A stretch of DNA of 34,763 nucleotides from Azolla pinnata (GCA_037176905.1 JBBBWG010000226.1:43594-78356); one strand, 5' to 3'. Counted from the stretch's first letter, positions 11,201 to 22,651 are shown. Made by a program: numbers and translations. The notes: generated by a model from the sequence alone, not told the origin.

Positions 11201-13970
11201 ACAAGGAAAACTGATAACCATGCCCAAAACCCAACAACAGCTGGTATTCTAAAGAATGTTGATGCTACATGTATAAAGAGAATCAGTCAACATTAGGCAA
11301 ACGCAGTCATCATATTACCATTCTTAAGTCACGCCAAGGGCTGTAAACTCACATACGATAACAGAATTGACATAGGTTACAAGCAGCCCGATGATTAAGA
11401 CCCATAATATCGGAACAAGTCCCAACTTTGTTATTTTCATTATCCCTCTGTTTGCACTTTCCCTGTTATTGAAAACCCTTCTTGCATTTGACTGCACAAA
11501 ATAAGAAAAACTTTGTGAGCTTAACTGGCACTACTAAGAACTGAAAACGTCTTATGATCAGTACTTGTTCATTAATGCTTACAAGGAAAAGTGCAACATG
11601 ACGATGTCCTTTTTCGGAAGCACTTTGAGCTGGTGTACACCCAGTGTTATCAGTGGCCAATAGATCTTCTTTCGTGCCTCCTTGTACAAGAACAGTGCAT
11701 GCTTCCAGATTCCCTTTTATAGCTGCCCAATGCAAAGGACTACAACCTACTCTTCAGAATACATGACATCCATTCTCTTAAAACGTGATATTACCCTTTC
11801 TTTATCACAAGGAAACGAGACTGAAAACTAGCTGTTACCTTCTTTATCTTGTCGACTCCGATATGCATCCATGAACAGTAGCAATCTTATGGTATCAGAA
11901 AAACCTTTGTATGCCGCCCTAGGGTTTTATTATATTTAGTCAGTTTTATTGTCATAAAACATATAGAAGTTAGAAGCTGATTAAAAGCTGAAGGTCCACC
12001 ATTGTGAACGAAGGGCTACCAATGAAGAGGACTCCTGCCATCATTGTCAACGCCATCAACCTCGCAACCCCATTTGACAGCTATATGATATAATAGAGCT
12101 GTTTGCCCATACTGAGCTGCAACATGTGCTGCCTGTAAGAGAAAAAAAATGGAGTGAATAAAAATATTTAGCAACCTCAATATAAGCAATTTTTGGTTTT
12201 CCATGCATAAAGTCCCAGTTCTGAGGAGGGCTTGTCATATTTCCTTCTTATTGAGGACTTCAAGCGAATTCATTATATTTTCTTGCAAATGTACTGAAGC
12301 AAATTCTTTCATCCTCAACAGGAATGACTGGAACAGTTGTCAGATTATGTCCTTTATACACCTCTTATCCTTTTCTAAAAATAACAATAATAACAAAATT
12401 TTCAGTTTATATTATTGCAGTACAAATATCTGCAATTATACCAGTCTTTCCATGTATCTACGATCTGATTAACCACACATACTCTACTGACCAAACTGAT
12501 GTATATTGAACTTGCTACAGGCATCAGATATAAGCCAAAATACTTTCTAATTAATAATTAACTTGAACAGCACTGCTATCCAAATCCAGTTAACCATTGA
12601 TTAAAACATTGATGACTGGCTTGGACAACACCATTGATTGTAAAATATAATCTTATGTACATCAGTTTCTACGTGTATCATGAAGAGATGTCAGTCTAAC
12701 TTTCCTACCCGATATCCATGTGAATCTGCACATTCAACCTGAGCCCCATTCTGCAACAGAAGCTCTGCTACCTGAATTGAACCCCGGACAGCTGCCCAAT
12801 GCAGTGCTGTTTGGCCGGTATGATCAGATCCATGTACATCTGCTCCGTGCTGACATCCAATGAAGAAAACAAGGTAAACATTGGTAAAGAACACAACAAG
12901 GATCATGGGAAAAACAGAATTACGACACCCACATAACATAAACAAAATTTGATGCTTAATCAAGACGTTGGGGGAGTGAAGCAGAAATTCTAAAGAGATC
13001 AGCAACTTGAAAATCAAGGTATGAATCTCTATATTTATAGAATGTACCTATATCCATAATTTAGATTACCGATCCTAATTAGGCATATTCTTGTACCTAT
13101 ATTTGGACATTGGGACAATATTAAGCACATAATTATCCTACAACCTGTGCATATACAATATTTATCCATCCAGACTGCAAGCGTCCATAAAAAGAAAGGC
13201 TAACCAATGCTGTTGGATGGCCTATCTCTATCCACAGCTTGTGTCAAAAGTCAATCACTGATTCCAACATTTGATTTGAGCTCTATTGGCATAGAAAAAG
13301 TCGGAAATTTGAATGGAATATCACGAGATTTCATCCGATGATCACAAACAAAATATCGACTGCTGGCTGGCATAACTATAACAAAGATTTGACCCATGAT
13401 CTCACATTAAACGTCAAGTCTTGCATAACTTCAAAACAAGGTATGCTCGCAGCAAGGTCTACAGCCAACATGATAGCTACATGAGCACATATTGATGCTC
13501 TCACGAGTATACATGCATTATATCCAAGAGCATACAAGCCATGCACATTGAAAAAAGTATAATGTTACATGAATACACAGATATCCGTGTGAACACATCA
13601 TTTATATACCTACGCACATGTACAGATAGATACATGTACATGAATGAAGTCAAAAGGATAGGATATGCAAAGATGAATGGACAGAGGGAGGGGGGGAGGG
13701 GGGGAGCACCTCGATAATGTACTGAGCTGCCGCGACACGGTTGTTCAAAGCACTCCATTGCAGAGCTGAGTAGCCAGCCTGGTCGGGCTGAGAGACGGAG
13801 CAGCCATCCTGCTCGACCAAGCGATGGAGCTTCTCCAGATCGCCATAGGCAGCGGCAGTGTAGACATCGTCGCGGAGGGATTCAGGATCCGAGCGCTCGG
13901 GGGGGGTCTCCTTCTCGGAGGCGGTTTGATCGGGGATGACTTCGATCTCTGAGGCAGATGAGGACGCCAT
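8267..13970 (-). CDS. TIP1: Ankyrin-repeat DHHC protein S-acyltransferase, TIP1/PAT24-like
   Basis: Thirteen exons, minus strand: 13970-13710, 12849-12709, 12132-12020, 11918-11839, 11746-11583, 11491-11353, 11264-11165, 10266-10209, 9791-9714, 9618-9520, 9423-9345, 9227-9079, 8641-8267; 611 aa. All are in phase, and length and order match Arabidopsis TIP1 as I recall it. Ankyrin repeats fill about residues 35-250 ([23 protein letters not shown]). Four membrane helices lie near 278-299, 308-329, 417-437 and 463-484. Between helices 2 and 3 is the complete Cys-rich domain with DHHC at 399-402 (Cys402 predicted acyl carrier) and the N-x3-F ending. TTNE at 493-496 matches the conserved TTxE after helix 4. 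The enzyme palmitoylates membrane-associated proteins; the Arabidopsis gene controls root-hair and cell growth. The ATG sits in a good context (GCCATGG). Exon 6 needs donor GTGAGT at 11352; the stronger-looking GTATGT four bases earlier breaks frame. Confidence 0.95.
13500..13640. repeat. Alternating tract in TIP1-like intron 1
   Basis: ATACATGCATTATAT, CATGCACATTG, ACACATCATTTATATACC and ACATGTACAGATAGATACATGTACATG words crowd this segment, which starts about 70 bases beyond the exon 1 donor. A G-run segment (13681-13705) separates it from the exon. Confidence 0.5.
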
Positions 13971-13987
13971 GGCCCGACGAGACGCAC

Positions 13988-14052
13988 AGAAAGAAGAAGA
14001 AGAAGAAAAAGAAAAACTCAACTCTTTTCTTTCTTTTCTTCTTCTTCTTTTC
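13988..14052. repeat. GAA/TTC-rich 5' leader of the TIP1-like gene
   Basis: Imperfect GAA triplets (plus strand) give a pyrimidine-rich TTC leader in the minus-strand mRNA, 20-80 bases before the ATG. Pyrimidine-rich leaders are common in plant genes and can lie close to the transcription start. Confidence 0.65.
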
Positions 14053-14329
14053 GTAAATGACAATAAATAAACAACATTGGACACAAAGTTCCCATACAAC
14101 ATAATTATAAAAATTGTCAAATCAACTTTTCTCTTATCTTACATAGATGTTGATATATCCAAAAAAGCGTATCAAATAAAAAATCATTCCACAACTTCCA
14201 AATATATATCACATGCTCAAGTTCTTCGGATAATCAAACACAATCTTATATGTTGGGGTTGGTAAAACTCTATCACTTTCGATGAAAACCCATTGAAAAG
14301 GTGACAAAACATTTCAAATTAAGGACCCC

Positions 14330-14640
14330 CATAGTTGTGACACAACTATCTATATACCTTTAGCAACATGGCGAGATATAAACCTGTGTCGAAAATCTTC
14401 ATCAATCGTCACACATAGGACACGTGTACCACTAGAAATGTGTCTTCATTTTAAAGTCGTATCCAAAGGCAACCCACCAACCATAGCACGCCAAAGAAAC
14501 ACGTTTGACCGGAAAGGAATATGAGCTTTCCATCCTGCATCTAAAACTTTAAAACACCATTCACTTCCATGAGTAATGTGTCATGTATCCAAAACTTTGC
14601 TCAATATCCAAACTTCATCGTCAACTAGCTTATGGTAAGC
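14330..14640 (-). mobile_element. Decayed LINE fragment (zinc-binding end of reverse transcriptase)
   Basis: On the minus strand from about 14530 the frame reads WKAHIPFRSNVFLWRA, then GGLPLD, then RHIS, VLC, DEDFRH and HVAKGI. The FLWRA core and the spaced Cys, His and following residues fit the zf-RVT region at the end of plant LINE ORF2, where the pattern is W, P-x-(3-5)-FLWR, C-x2-C, H, C, W. Stops interrupt the frame (after LPLDTTLK and after HVAKGI), and two expected Cys are Arg, so it is a dead piece. The sequence down to about 14100 may be the rest of its 3' end. No target-site duplication or poly(A) tail was found. Confidence 0.5.
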
Positions 14641-15374
14641 ATTATTAGTGTTCACTGCAAATAATGATTTTTTTGTTATAAAAAAGCCAATCTTTTTACA
14701 ATTCCTCCACCAGCAATTGTAAAATCAATGATGATAAAATAGGCAATTTTAATATCGATCGTTAAATTTGACCATATCCAGGAGGTATATAAAATCTATT
14801 TCTCACAATTCGAAAAGCCCTTGTCTGTCTGTGTCTTTCCTTACAAGACTGCCCTCAAAACTCTCGCCCTAGTTTCTATGGATAATGTTCATGAATTGCA
14901 CGAACTATAAGTCCAATATTAGTTCATTGTCTTAAACAGATGCATTCAAATTGTTTCACGAGTCCATTATCTATTAATCTAAGTCACAAAGGCACCAATA
15001 GATATGTAACTATGAGTAGGTTGACGACATACCATTGTGACAACTAAGCAAAAGTCGGTTTTATGAATCTTCCCGGTTTTGTTTTGCAGGTCCACCGCCA
15101 ACAATTATACATTCAAGTCATCACGAGGGGCAACATTGGGCGATGAAACTAAAGAAGCACTTGGCTACGTCAATACGGCAAATGATTGTCTACACATTGG
15201 CGAGTCACTACTCATTCAAGTTGAATCGATCTGCAAGATGGTGTTGCAACGATATTTTATGTGGTTTATCGGAGCGCTAGCGCTAATCAGCAGAACAAGG
15301 TCGTCAATCATGGTACTCCTCGGTATACATATCTTGAGTCAGTCTTCAGGTTCTTGGCGCAGGGTCCCAATGGG

Positions 15375-16012
15375 GCTTAGGATTTAGGGTTATATACTTC
15401 ATCCCAAACCCTAAACCCTAAATGTTAAACCCTAAATTGCATGTTCCATCGTTCTCAGGGGTTTCTCGATGTTTGTAGAGCAAATCTTGGTAGCGTCCAA
15501 AACCCTAAATCGGAGTCTTCCCTGCTATATGCAGGATGCTATTTGCAAAGCAAGGCTCTTCAGACCTAAACCCTAAACCCCACATTCCGTCGTTCTTAGG
15601 GGTTTCTCGATGTCTGCAGAGCAAATCTTGGTAGCGCCCAAAACCCTAAAATTAGGGTGGGTCTTCCGCCCTACAAACAAGATGTTATTTGCAGAGCAAG
15701 ACTTTTCAAACCTAAACCATGAACCATAAACCCTAAACCCTAATCCCTAAATTTGGTATTTCTTGGGGCTTTCCATAACCCTAAACCCTGAACCCTAAAC
15801 CCTAAACCCTGAACCCTAAACCCTAAACCCTAATCCCTATATCTGGTATTTCTCGAGGCTTTCCATAGAGGAGTTAAACCCTAATCCCTAAACCCTAATC
15901 CCTTTATCTGTTATTTCTTGGGGCTTTCCTTAGAGGAGTTAAACCCTAAACCCTAAACCCTAATCCCTGAACCCTAAACCCTAATCCCTAAATCTGGTAT
16001 TTTCTTGGGGCT
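15375..16012. repeat. Telomere-like arrays mixed with unique spacers
   Basis: CCCTAAA heptamers and the variants CCCTGAA and CCCTAAT occur in clusters at about 15405-15435, 15562-15580, 15715-15750, 15777-15838, 15876-15900 and 15940-15990. In the second half they separate four copies of a spacer containing GGTATTTCTTGGGGCTTTCC (near 15755, 15845, 15910 and 15996). The region lies 310-950 bases before the CYP97A ATG. Confidence 0.88.
15443..15720. repeat. 141-bp direct tandem duplication inside the telomere-like region
   Basis: TTCCATCGTTCTCAGGGG at 15444 and TTCCGTCGTTCTTAGGGG at 15585 open two copies, which continue with GGTTTCTCGATGT, GAGCAAATCTTGGTAGCG, an AAAACCCTAAA, and a shared end with ACCTAAACC. 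The second copy is slightly rearranged after its internal telomere word. Confidence 0.85.
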
Positions 16013-16237
16013 TTCCATAGAGGAGTTAGATTTTTCGCTGGAGGGGCATTCTAGGAGAAATTAAAGAAAGCTCAAGATAACAATGAGAAACAGTGATCAG
16101 AGTTTCTTATCTCCTCTGGCTATGGCGAACTGCTAAAAATTGTCTGTCTGTCCGTCTTGTCTGTCTCTGTCTGTCTCTCTCGGCTATGGAGATCTGCCCC
16201 AAATACTGATCTCCTTCTCTTTGCATCCATGCCCATG

Positions 16238-16245
16238 TATATATA
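16238..16245 (+). promoter_or_regulatory. Candidate TATA box of CYP97A
   Basis: TATATATA lies 85 bases before the CYP97A ATG, after a TCTGTC-rich stretch. A start about 30 bases downstream would give a 5' UTR near 50 bases. No other TATA-like word lies between it and the ATG. Confidence 0.45.
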
Positions 16246-16322
16246 GGTTTTAGGTCTGCAACGATTTTCATGTATATTCATTCCTAGAAGCTCCCATTTT
16301 GTCTTCGCCCACTTGCCCTCCC

Positions 16323-19300
16323 ATGGCCAATTGTTTGCAGGCTGGGGTTTTCCTCCATCCCTGCGGATCCCAGTGCAAAACTCATCTCCTTCCTCTTCAT
16401 CCTCATCCTTTTTCTTCTTCTTCTTCTTCTTCTTCTTCTTCTTCTTCAACCTCAGGTCCTGTTGCTGCCAGAAGAAGCAGCTTCTTGAAGATCCTCCACC
16501 GCCGCTTCTCCCACGGTCTCTCTATTCCTTCTGGTACGGAATTTTCTCCTCCTCCTTGGTTATAGTCCCTAGATTCTTGTGCTTTGGCAATCATTGTTTA
16601 GGGCTACGCTCATCGTTCTTGATCATCCGTTCGCTTGTGTTGGGGCAGGTATGTGGATATGCATGTGTCTTTGTGCCCGCATCTGCATGCATGCGTTCAC
16701 TTGCATTCTTTCGTTTTGTTCTATGTCTATCCGTCTGGACGTGTACATACAAGGTCAACTCAGGCCTGAAGAGGTTGCCCACCTCGAAAGGGGGCATCAA
16801 TCGTTTGAACCATAAAACAGACGCTTATTCAAGTTATGGTTTCATAGAACGCGTTTCCCATTGTTGAGGAGGTGGTTTCCAGGTACTCATTCACCAGCTA
16901 AATTGCCTTTACATCCTGGTGCACTGCTGAAAGGGACTACCATAGGCACATGTACACGCGTAGGTGCTCATGTAATGCCAATGCCCATGTGATGCATGCG
17001 TTCATGTGCACATGCACATATGCATGTACAATGTGTACAATGTGTGCATGTATGATGTTATGTGCATGCATGTGTGCACACGTGCATATCTACGTGCACT
17101 TGCAAATATGCATATACGTGTATATAGTGCATTATGTATGTACACATGTATGCACATATATGTGGACACATCTACCTATATACATGCGTGTGTGTTATTG
17201 ACATCTTGTTTTGCAAACTTGCTCATGATTTTCTTAGCAGATATTGGGATAGGGATATATTGTTTTTGCTGTTTTTAATAGCTATTTTATACATTCTCTC
17301 CTTCAATATGTATTGGAATGATGATTTTCATGCCTTTTTGTCGTTCAAATATCTAGGGGCCAGAGACGGTAACTCTATATGTGCATGTGTCTGAGGGAGG
17401 GGAGAGGTAGAAAAATATATGCTAAAGATATTTAATCTATTAAATTAGATGGGGACGATGATAAAGATACTCAATCTATTAAGTTAGATGGAGATGACAA
17501 TGATCGGAAATCAACAACTATTATATATAAAGATAATGACTAGTATAGAACCCATGCGCAAGTGCACGTCAGAGTTAGCAGGTCGTGATGTTTCATCAGT
17601 GTAATTGCATCGTCTAGGATATTCTCTCCATTGAAACAAAAAGGATCTTTTGATTGACATCTCAACATGCCCCCGTGCTCTCAAGTCCACCACTAATCAT
17701 CCATACCCTGAGCTTGCCTTCTCTTTTTGTTGAACCCTAATCACATGTAATGAGATGAGAATTGAGTAGATGCTGACCTGCATGTCTAAACATTCTAATC
17801 CTTCCATTTTCATGTCTAGTACATTCCAACAATATTCCATCTCTGGTACTTCATAAAGAAACCCATTCATATCTTCCAATAAACAGGTATAATGACATAA
17901 AATTTGTTGGTTTCCGCCCAGGTCCTTTTCCTAGCAATGAGACTTGTTTACCTTGCAGTTTTTGAGGTGTACATTGTTTTTTTTTTCAACAGTAACCTTA
18001 CTTAATGAGATTGAATTTGAATACCATCTGCTTTAAATTTCGAATCTCATTTTCCATTTTATTCTGCATGTTATCATGAAAATGAACACCTCTGTAATTA
18101 TCATGGAATGATCAATTGATCATTATTTAGTTATGATTTATATTCCACCTCATGATGAGATAAAAACCGGAGTATATCTGCGTGTCATTGGCTTGTTCTA
18201 GGCCAGGGACAGTTGAACGATGATTTGATGAGCTGTCCATCTTAACCTGTGCATTATATCCATTGGAATTCATTTAAAATGTTTATTGTTTCTTTCCAAT
18301 AGGTCCAATATCGTCTTCAATTCAGACACGTGCTTCCTCGAGGGAAAATGGATATCAGGATGATGATGTAGCTGAGGAAAAATCGCAAAACGTGTCAAAA
18401 TATGGATATGAACTTAGAGATCGAATATTGTCGGGCGAGTTTACAGTTGATGCACCAAAGTAACATATTTCTTATCTGGATAAGTATTGTGTCCTACATT
18501 TGCGACTAGAATAACTCGAGGGATTCAAATGCAGAGGAAATCTAGGGAAATTAGGAGAATTCTTGCAAAAATTTGGGCCACCAGGACGCACCCTTGCACA
18601 CTTTCTTGAAGAAATTCAGAAGAAAGAGAGAATTCCTGAAGCACGAGGCGATGTGCGAGCTATTACAGGAGAGCCATTTTTTATACCTTTGTATGATCTC
18701 TATTTGACCTATGGTGGCATCTTCAGGTTAACATTTGGACCAAAGGTAACTTGGTTAGTTTTTTTTTGAAAGAAGTAGCAGTCCATAATTATTTTTTAAT
18801 TTTGTTCTAATTTACACCATCTAGATGCTAACACATGCTCACTTGTCTGCAGTCATTTCTAATTGTTTCTGATCCTACTATAGCAAAGCGGCTCTTGAGA
18901 GACAATACAAAGGCATATTCTAAGGTGAGAAGCATGAAAAGTGGACTATGCTATTCCTAGTCGGTATCAGTATGGTTTGATTTGGCTTAGCTTAAACTGG
19001 TTAGGATAACCTGAGGCAAACCGGTTAACCCTGATCCGTTTAGGACTTTTCAGTTGTAGACCATTTAAGAAATTTCTAGCCCAAACGTTCAAGAAATCTC
19101 AAGCCTAAACTGTTAATGAACCAGTTACACGCAAACTAGTTAAAAACATACTTAAATATTGGTCAAACCAGTAGAACATGGAAAAAAACATTAAACTGTG
19201 TGCGTAGCAACTTTGAAGCTGGTTAATTTCTAGCTTGAGGTGAACCAAGCTGAACCAAGCTAAACTGCTTAATTGGTTAAATCTGGTCAAATGGTTCAGT

Positions 19301-22300
19301 TTAGGCTTGTGTTGAAAACCGTGCTAATATCAAATTCTGATTTCATAGTTATTTCATCATAAAAATCAGGTTCAGTGAATTCTTGTTTAACAGGGAATCC
19401 TTGCAGAGATATTGGATTTTGTAATGGGTAAAGGACTGATCCCAGCAGAGGAGGAAGTATGGCGTGTTCGAAGGCGAGTAATTGTCCCTGCTTTACATAA
19501 AAAGGTGCTATTTAATTCCAATTTTTTTTTATATGTGAAAGTGGTAGGTATTCCTACTATGGCAATCAAAGTGGTGGTTCTTTTATATAATTCTGTGATT
19601 CACTTTGAAATTTTGGATCTTTCCCATATCAGTTATGTTCGGGAATTCATAATGACAAGGGCATGATATTTTATGAATCACAGTATGTTGCAGAGATGAT
19701 TGGGCTGTTTGGCAGAGCATCCCTGAACCTTTGTGATAAGCTCGATGCTGCTGCTAGCAATGGCGAAAATGTAGAAATGGAATCACTATTTTCGCACTTG
19801 ACTCTAGACATAATTGGAAAAGCTGTTTTCAACTATGATTTTGATTCGTTATCTAATGACACAGGTATCGTTGAGGTGAGAAGCTACCTCCTTGCGTCAG
19901 AATTCTTTATCTCTACAATCTTCCTTCAACATACTTATTTGACCATCGTTTACAGGCAGTTTATGTGGTATTGCGAGAAGCAGAGGATCGAAGTGTATCA
20001 GTTTTACCATATTGGAAAATTCCTATTCTCAAAGACCTTTATCCAGGGCAGCAGAAAGTAGCGACTTCACTGAATCTGATCAATAAGACTCTGGATGATC
20101 TCATTGCTATCTGCAAGGTATTATTTAAAATGTTGTCACAAGACTTAAAATTTATTCTTTAAAAAGTAAGTCACATTTTTTCCGATATACTGATAGAGTT
20201 GTAAATCTGAATGTACTCTGAAAGTCAGAATGCCAGAATTCCCATGGTTTACAATAATGATTCGAAAACGATGCTATAACTTCCTCTCTTTAAAATGTCA
20301 ATGATACTAGGAACATATTTTTGTTTCTTGTGATTCACTGTTATCCATTCCTTTGTGTTTCACTTGTTTGTCATACCTTGCAATTCTTAACATAACGGTA
20401 TAGATTCATTTCTGAAGATATAAACATAATAATAAACATGTGCGAGTCTTGATGCTGATGAGCTGATTATGCATGTTTTGTTTCTCATCTCTTGTTACTT
20501 GCTCTATGATGATAGGCTAATATTGCTTTTTACTCACAATAAATATTCCACCTGTCTACAGCGTTGTTATATACGTCAATTCCAGAACATGGTCAAGGAG
20601 GACAATGAAGTCCTCTTTTACTTGTTTTGTGATGATTATGTTAATATTGCTTTTTATATGTTCCGTCTTTTTCAACATTCTGTGTAATTTTATATGTTCA
20701 GAATATGGTTGATAAGGAAGATGTAAGCTTCAATGAGGAGTACATGAATGAGACAGATCCGAGTATCTTGCGTTTTCTTTTAGCATCTGGTGATGATGTG
20801 AGTTGGTGAAGTATTATAATCTTGTCACAGTCTTTTAAGTTTTTGTTTTTCCTAATATATAATCTGATATGCATATTGGTTGCTTTTGCCAACGAAGGTA
20901 ACAAGCAAACAACTTCGTGATGATCTAATGACTCTCCTTATTGCGGGCCATGAGACCTCAGCAGCAGTTCTTACATGGGCATTTTATGTTTTGGCAAAGG
21001 TTAAAACTCTTTCTTTACTTACCATTTTACCAGATTAGTCCCATTGAATTCTTAATTTCTAGTTACAATAACTTTTTTCTCCTTTTATGTATTTATCTCT
21101 ACAGAATCCTACGATCTTGGCAAAAGTTCAACAAGAGGTGTACTATATTTTGTAGTTGAGTGTTTTGAAAATCACAGGAGGTTTTAGTACATATTTTAAT
21201 GATCTTTTGTGAAGGTTGATGCTGTGCTTGGGGACAGAATGCCCGTGATGGAAGATATGAGGAAGCTCAAGTACACGACACGTGTCATTAATGAGGTAGT
21301 TTAACAATTGACCTGGGAAGGATCTACCAAGGAGCTTTTATAATGGATATGCTTAAAATGAACGTTACAAATATCTGAGACAAAAACACAATATCAAGAG
21401 GAACAAAAACCATATCTTGCAGACATTAAGACTTTATCCCCAACCACCGGTGTTAATCAGACGCTCTCTTGAAGATGATGTTCTTGGGAAATACCAAATA
21501 TCTAAGTAAGCATGTTATTCTGTTTTCTTTCTTAAAAACTTTCTTTTTGAGTGGTCTTATTTCTCAAGCAAAAAGAGCTAAACACTATTACATTACACAA
21601 ACATACGTCAGGGGTGAGGATATCTTTATTTCACTGTGGAATATTCACCGATCACCGACCTTATGGGAAGATGCAGAAGAATTCAAGCCTGAAAGATGGC
21701 CTCTGGATGGTCCTGACCCAAATGAAGTGACAGAAAATTTCAGGTATTGACAGGAGTAAAAGAGGAACAAAATGACGCTGGGAACCACCAAATTTCTAAA
21801 AGCTATATAACCCAAGTTTTTCCTTGGGAGAAGAAAATGAAACTTTTTTTTTTCAAATGAATGTAAGGGTGAACCTATCACTATGGATGTGAACTCAACC
21901 TTACTGAGATACAAAACTGTGATTATTAATTAAAATTCTCATGGGTATAGTCTTGAACTACTGAAATATTGTAAAAATGGATTAGGTCAAAGTCAGAAAT
22001 TTAAATGTTTTCATCCGTTTTTCTATGTCGGTTTTCAATTCCCAGATACTTACCATTTGGGGGAGGGGCTCGAAAATGTCTTGGAGATATGTTTGCTACC
22101 TTTGAGGTAAATAGCCTGAGAAAAAGTGACCAAAAAGACCAATATATCCATGGTGGAATAAAGCTATTGTAATCTAATGAATTTGGCTGTTTTATGTATA
22201 ATCTTAATTCAGAATATTTCGGCTATGGCCATGCTCGTCCGCCGGTTCGACTTCGAATTGGCAGCAGGGGCACCACCGGTGAGTGCTAACTGAAAGAATC

Positions 22301-22651
22301 ACAAGTTGAAGAAGAAAATGGAAGGCTCAAGTCCTTTAGCACATCTCTGTGAGAACATAGAAAATATTAGTTTACAATATGGCATGTCCCTTTGGATATT
22401 TTATGACAGGATCTTGAAAGTAAAAAGATTATATGATCATATAGAATGGGCATTAAGACATTAATGCAATGGGTTCTGAGACTCAAGTTAAAACTAAAAT
22501 GTTTCGTGATAATATTATGGGCATGATGTGGCAGGTGGGCATGACAACTGGTGCCACAATACACACGACTGCTGGCTTGAACATGACTGTGAAACGAAGG
22601 GTAAAAGTCTCTTCTAATGTATCAGGTGAACCTGTATTAGCTACTTCATAG
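16323..22651 (+). CDS. CYP97A: Cytochrome P450 CYP97A, plastid carotene beta-ring hydroxylase (LUT5-like)
   Basis: Sixteen exons: 16323-16533, 18303-18459, 18535-18745, 18853-18924, 19394-19504, 19684-19875, 19956-20117, 20702-20797, 20898-20999, 21105-21137, 21215-21295, 21423-21505, 21612-21743, 22046-22106, 22213-22278, 22535-22651; 628 aa, all GT-AG and in phase. The first 80 or so residues are Ser- and Arg-rich and look like a plastid transit peptide, with 12 Ser from a TCT repeat. P450 marks: I-helix AGHETS (420-425), E-x-x-R as ETLR (476-479), PERW (530-533) and the haem loop [10 protein letters not shown] with ligand Cys559. [11 protein letters not shown] and [19 protein letters not shown] closely match Arabidopsis CYP97A3/LUT5. 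That enzyme hydroxylates beta-rings of carotenes, chiefly alpha-carotene on the way to lutein, together with CYP97C. Intron 1 is 1769 bp; exon 10 has only 33 bp. The 16323 ATG is the only ATG that opens the leader frame. Confidence 0.95.
16950..17195. repeat. Alternating ATGCAT/TGTACA tract in CYP97A intron 1
   Basis: Words such as CATGTACACG, GTGCATGCATGTG, TGCACACGTGCATAT and CATATACGTGTATATAG follow each other almost without a break. Most of it alternates purine and pyrimidine. It starts about 420 bases after the exon 1 donor. Confidence 0.7.
17424..17501. repeat. 39-bp tandem duplication in CYP97A intron 1
   Basis: AAAGATATTTAATCTATTAA at 17424 and AAAGATACTCAATCTATTAA at 17463 begin two adjacent copies that continue with a TTAGATGG block and end in GATGA-like words. 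Confidence 0.75.
18970..19315. repeat. Degenerate AAACYRGTTA repeats in CYP97A intron 4
   Basis: Short words such as AAACTGGTTAGG, AAACCGGTTAA, AACCAGTTAC, AAACTAGTTAAA, AAACCAGTAG and AATTGGTTAAA recur throughout the intron, together with a doubled GAACCAAGCT at 19242-19262. It looks like an old simple or transposon-derived repeat; I cannot name a family. Confidence 0.4.
20491..20735 (+). repeat. Tandem duplication of the intron 7 end plus exon 8 start in CYP97A
   Basis: The first copy (about 20495-20610) contains TTACTTG, TGATGATAGGCTAATATTGC, a CAG acceptor at 20583-20585 and AACATGGTCAAGGAGGACAATG. The second (about 20618-20730) has TTACTTG, TGATGATTATGTTAATATTG, an acceptor at 20701 and the real exon 8 start AATATGGTTGATAAGGAAG. 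The offset is 116-123 bases. The upstream copy lacks the rest of the exon; splicing to it and reading on meets a stop at 20685-20687. Confidence 0.75.

Larger units (their letters stand above)
13971..16322. other. Divergent intergenic region between TIP1-like and CYP97A genes
   Basis: The two genes are transcribed away from each other. From left to right are the TTC-rich leader, a LINE remnant, about 700 bp without a recognised feature (14650-15375), telomere-like arrays and a TATA candidate. The frame at 15079-15387 (102 aa) resembles nothing I know. Confidence 0.6.

Noticed and set aside
11353-11357. Use of the GTATGT donor for TIP1-like exon 6
   Set aside because: It breaks the frame into exon 7; the GTGAGT donor four bases later restores the conserved membrane segment.
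13971-14120. N-terminal extension of the TIP1-like protein upstream of residue 1
   Set aside because: The frame is open but codes low-complexity Lys/Arg/Ser sequence from the TTC leader; the ATG at 13970 has a better context and fits the family start.
15079-15387. 102-codon frame after a good-looking TTTTGCAG acceptor
   Set aside because: No matching upstream exon, no donor with a partner, and no recognisable protein.
16120-16449. Poly-Lys frame on the minus strand and an alternative Phe-rich frame on the plus strand
   Set aside because: Both are shadows of CYP97A exon 1 and its TCT repeat; the Ser frame alone joins the downstream P450 exons in phase.
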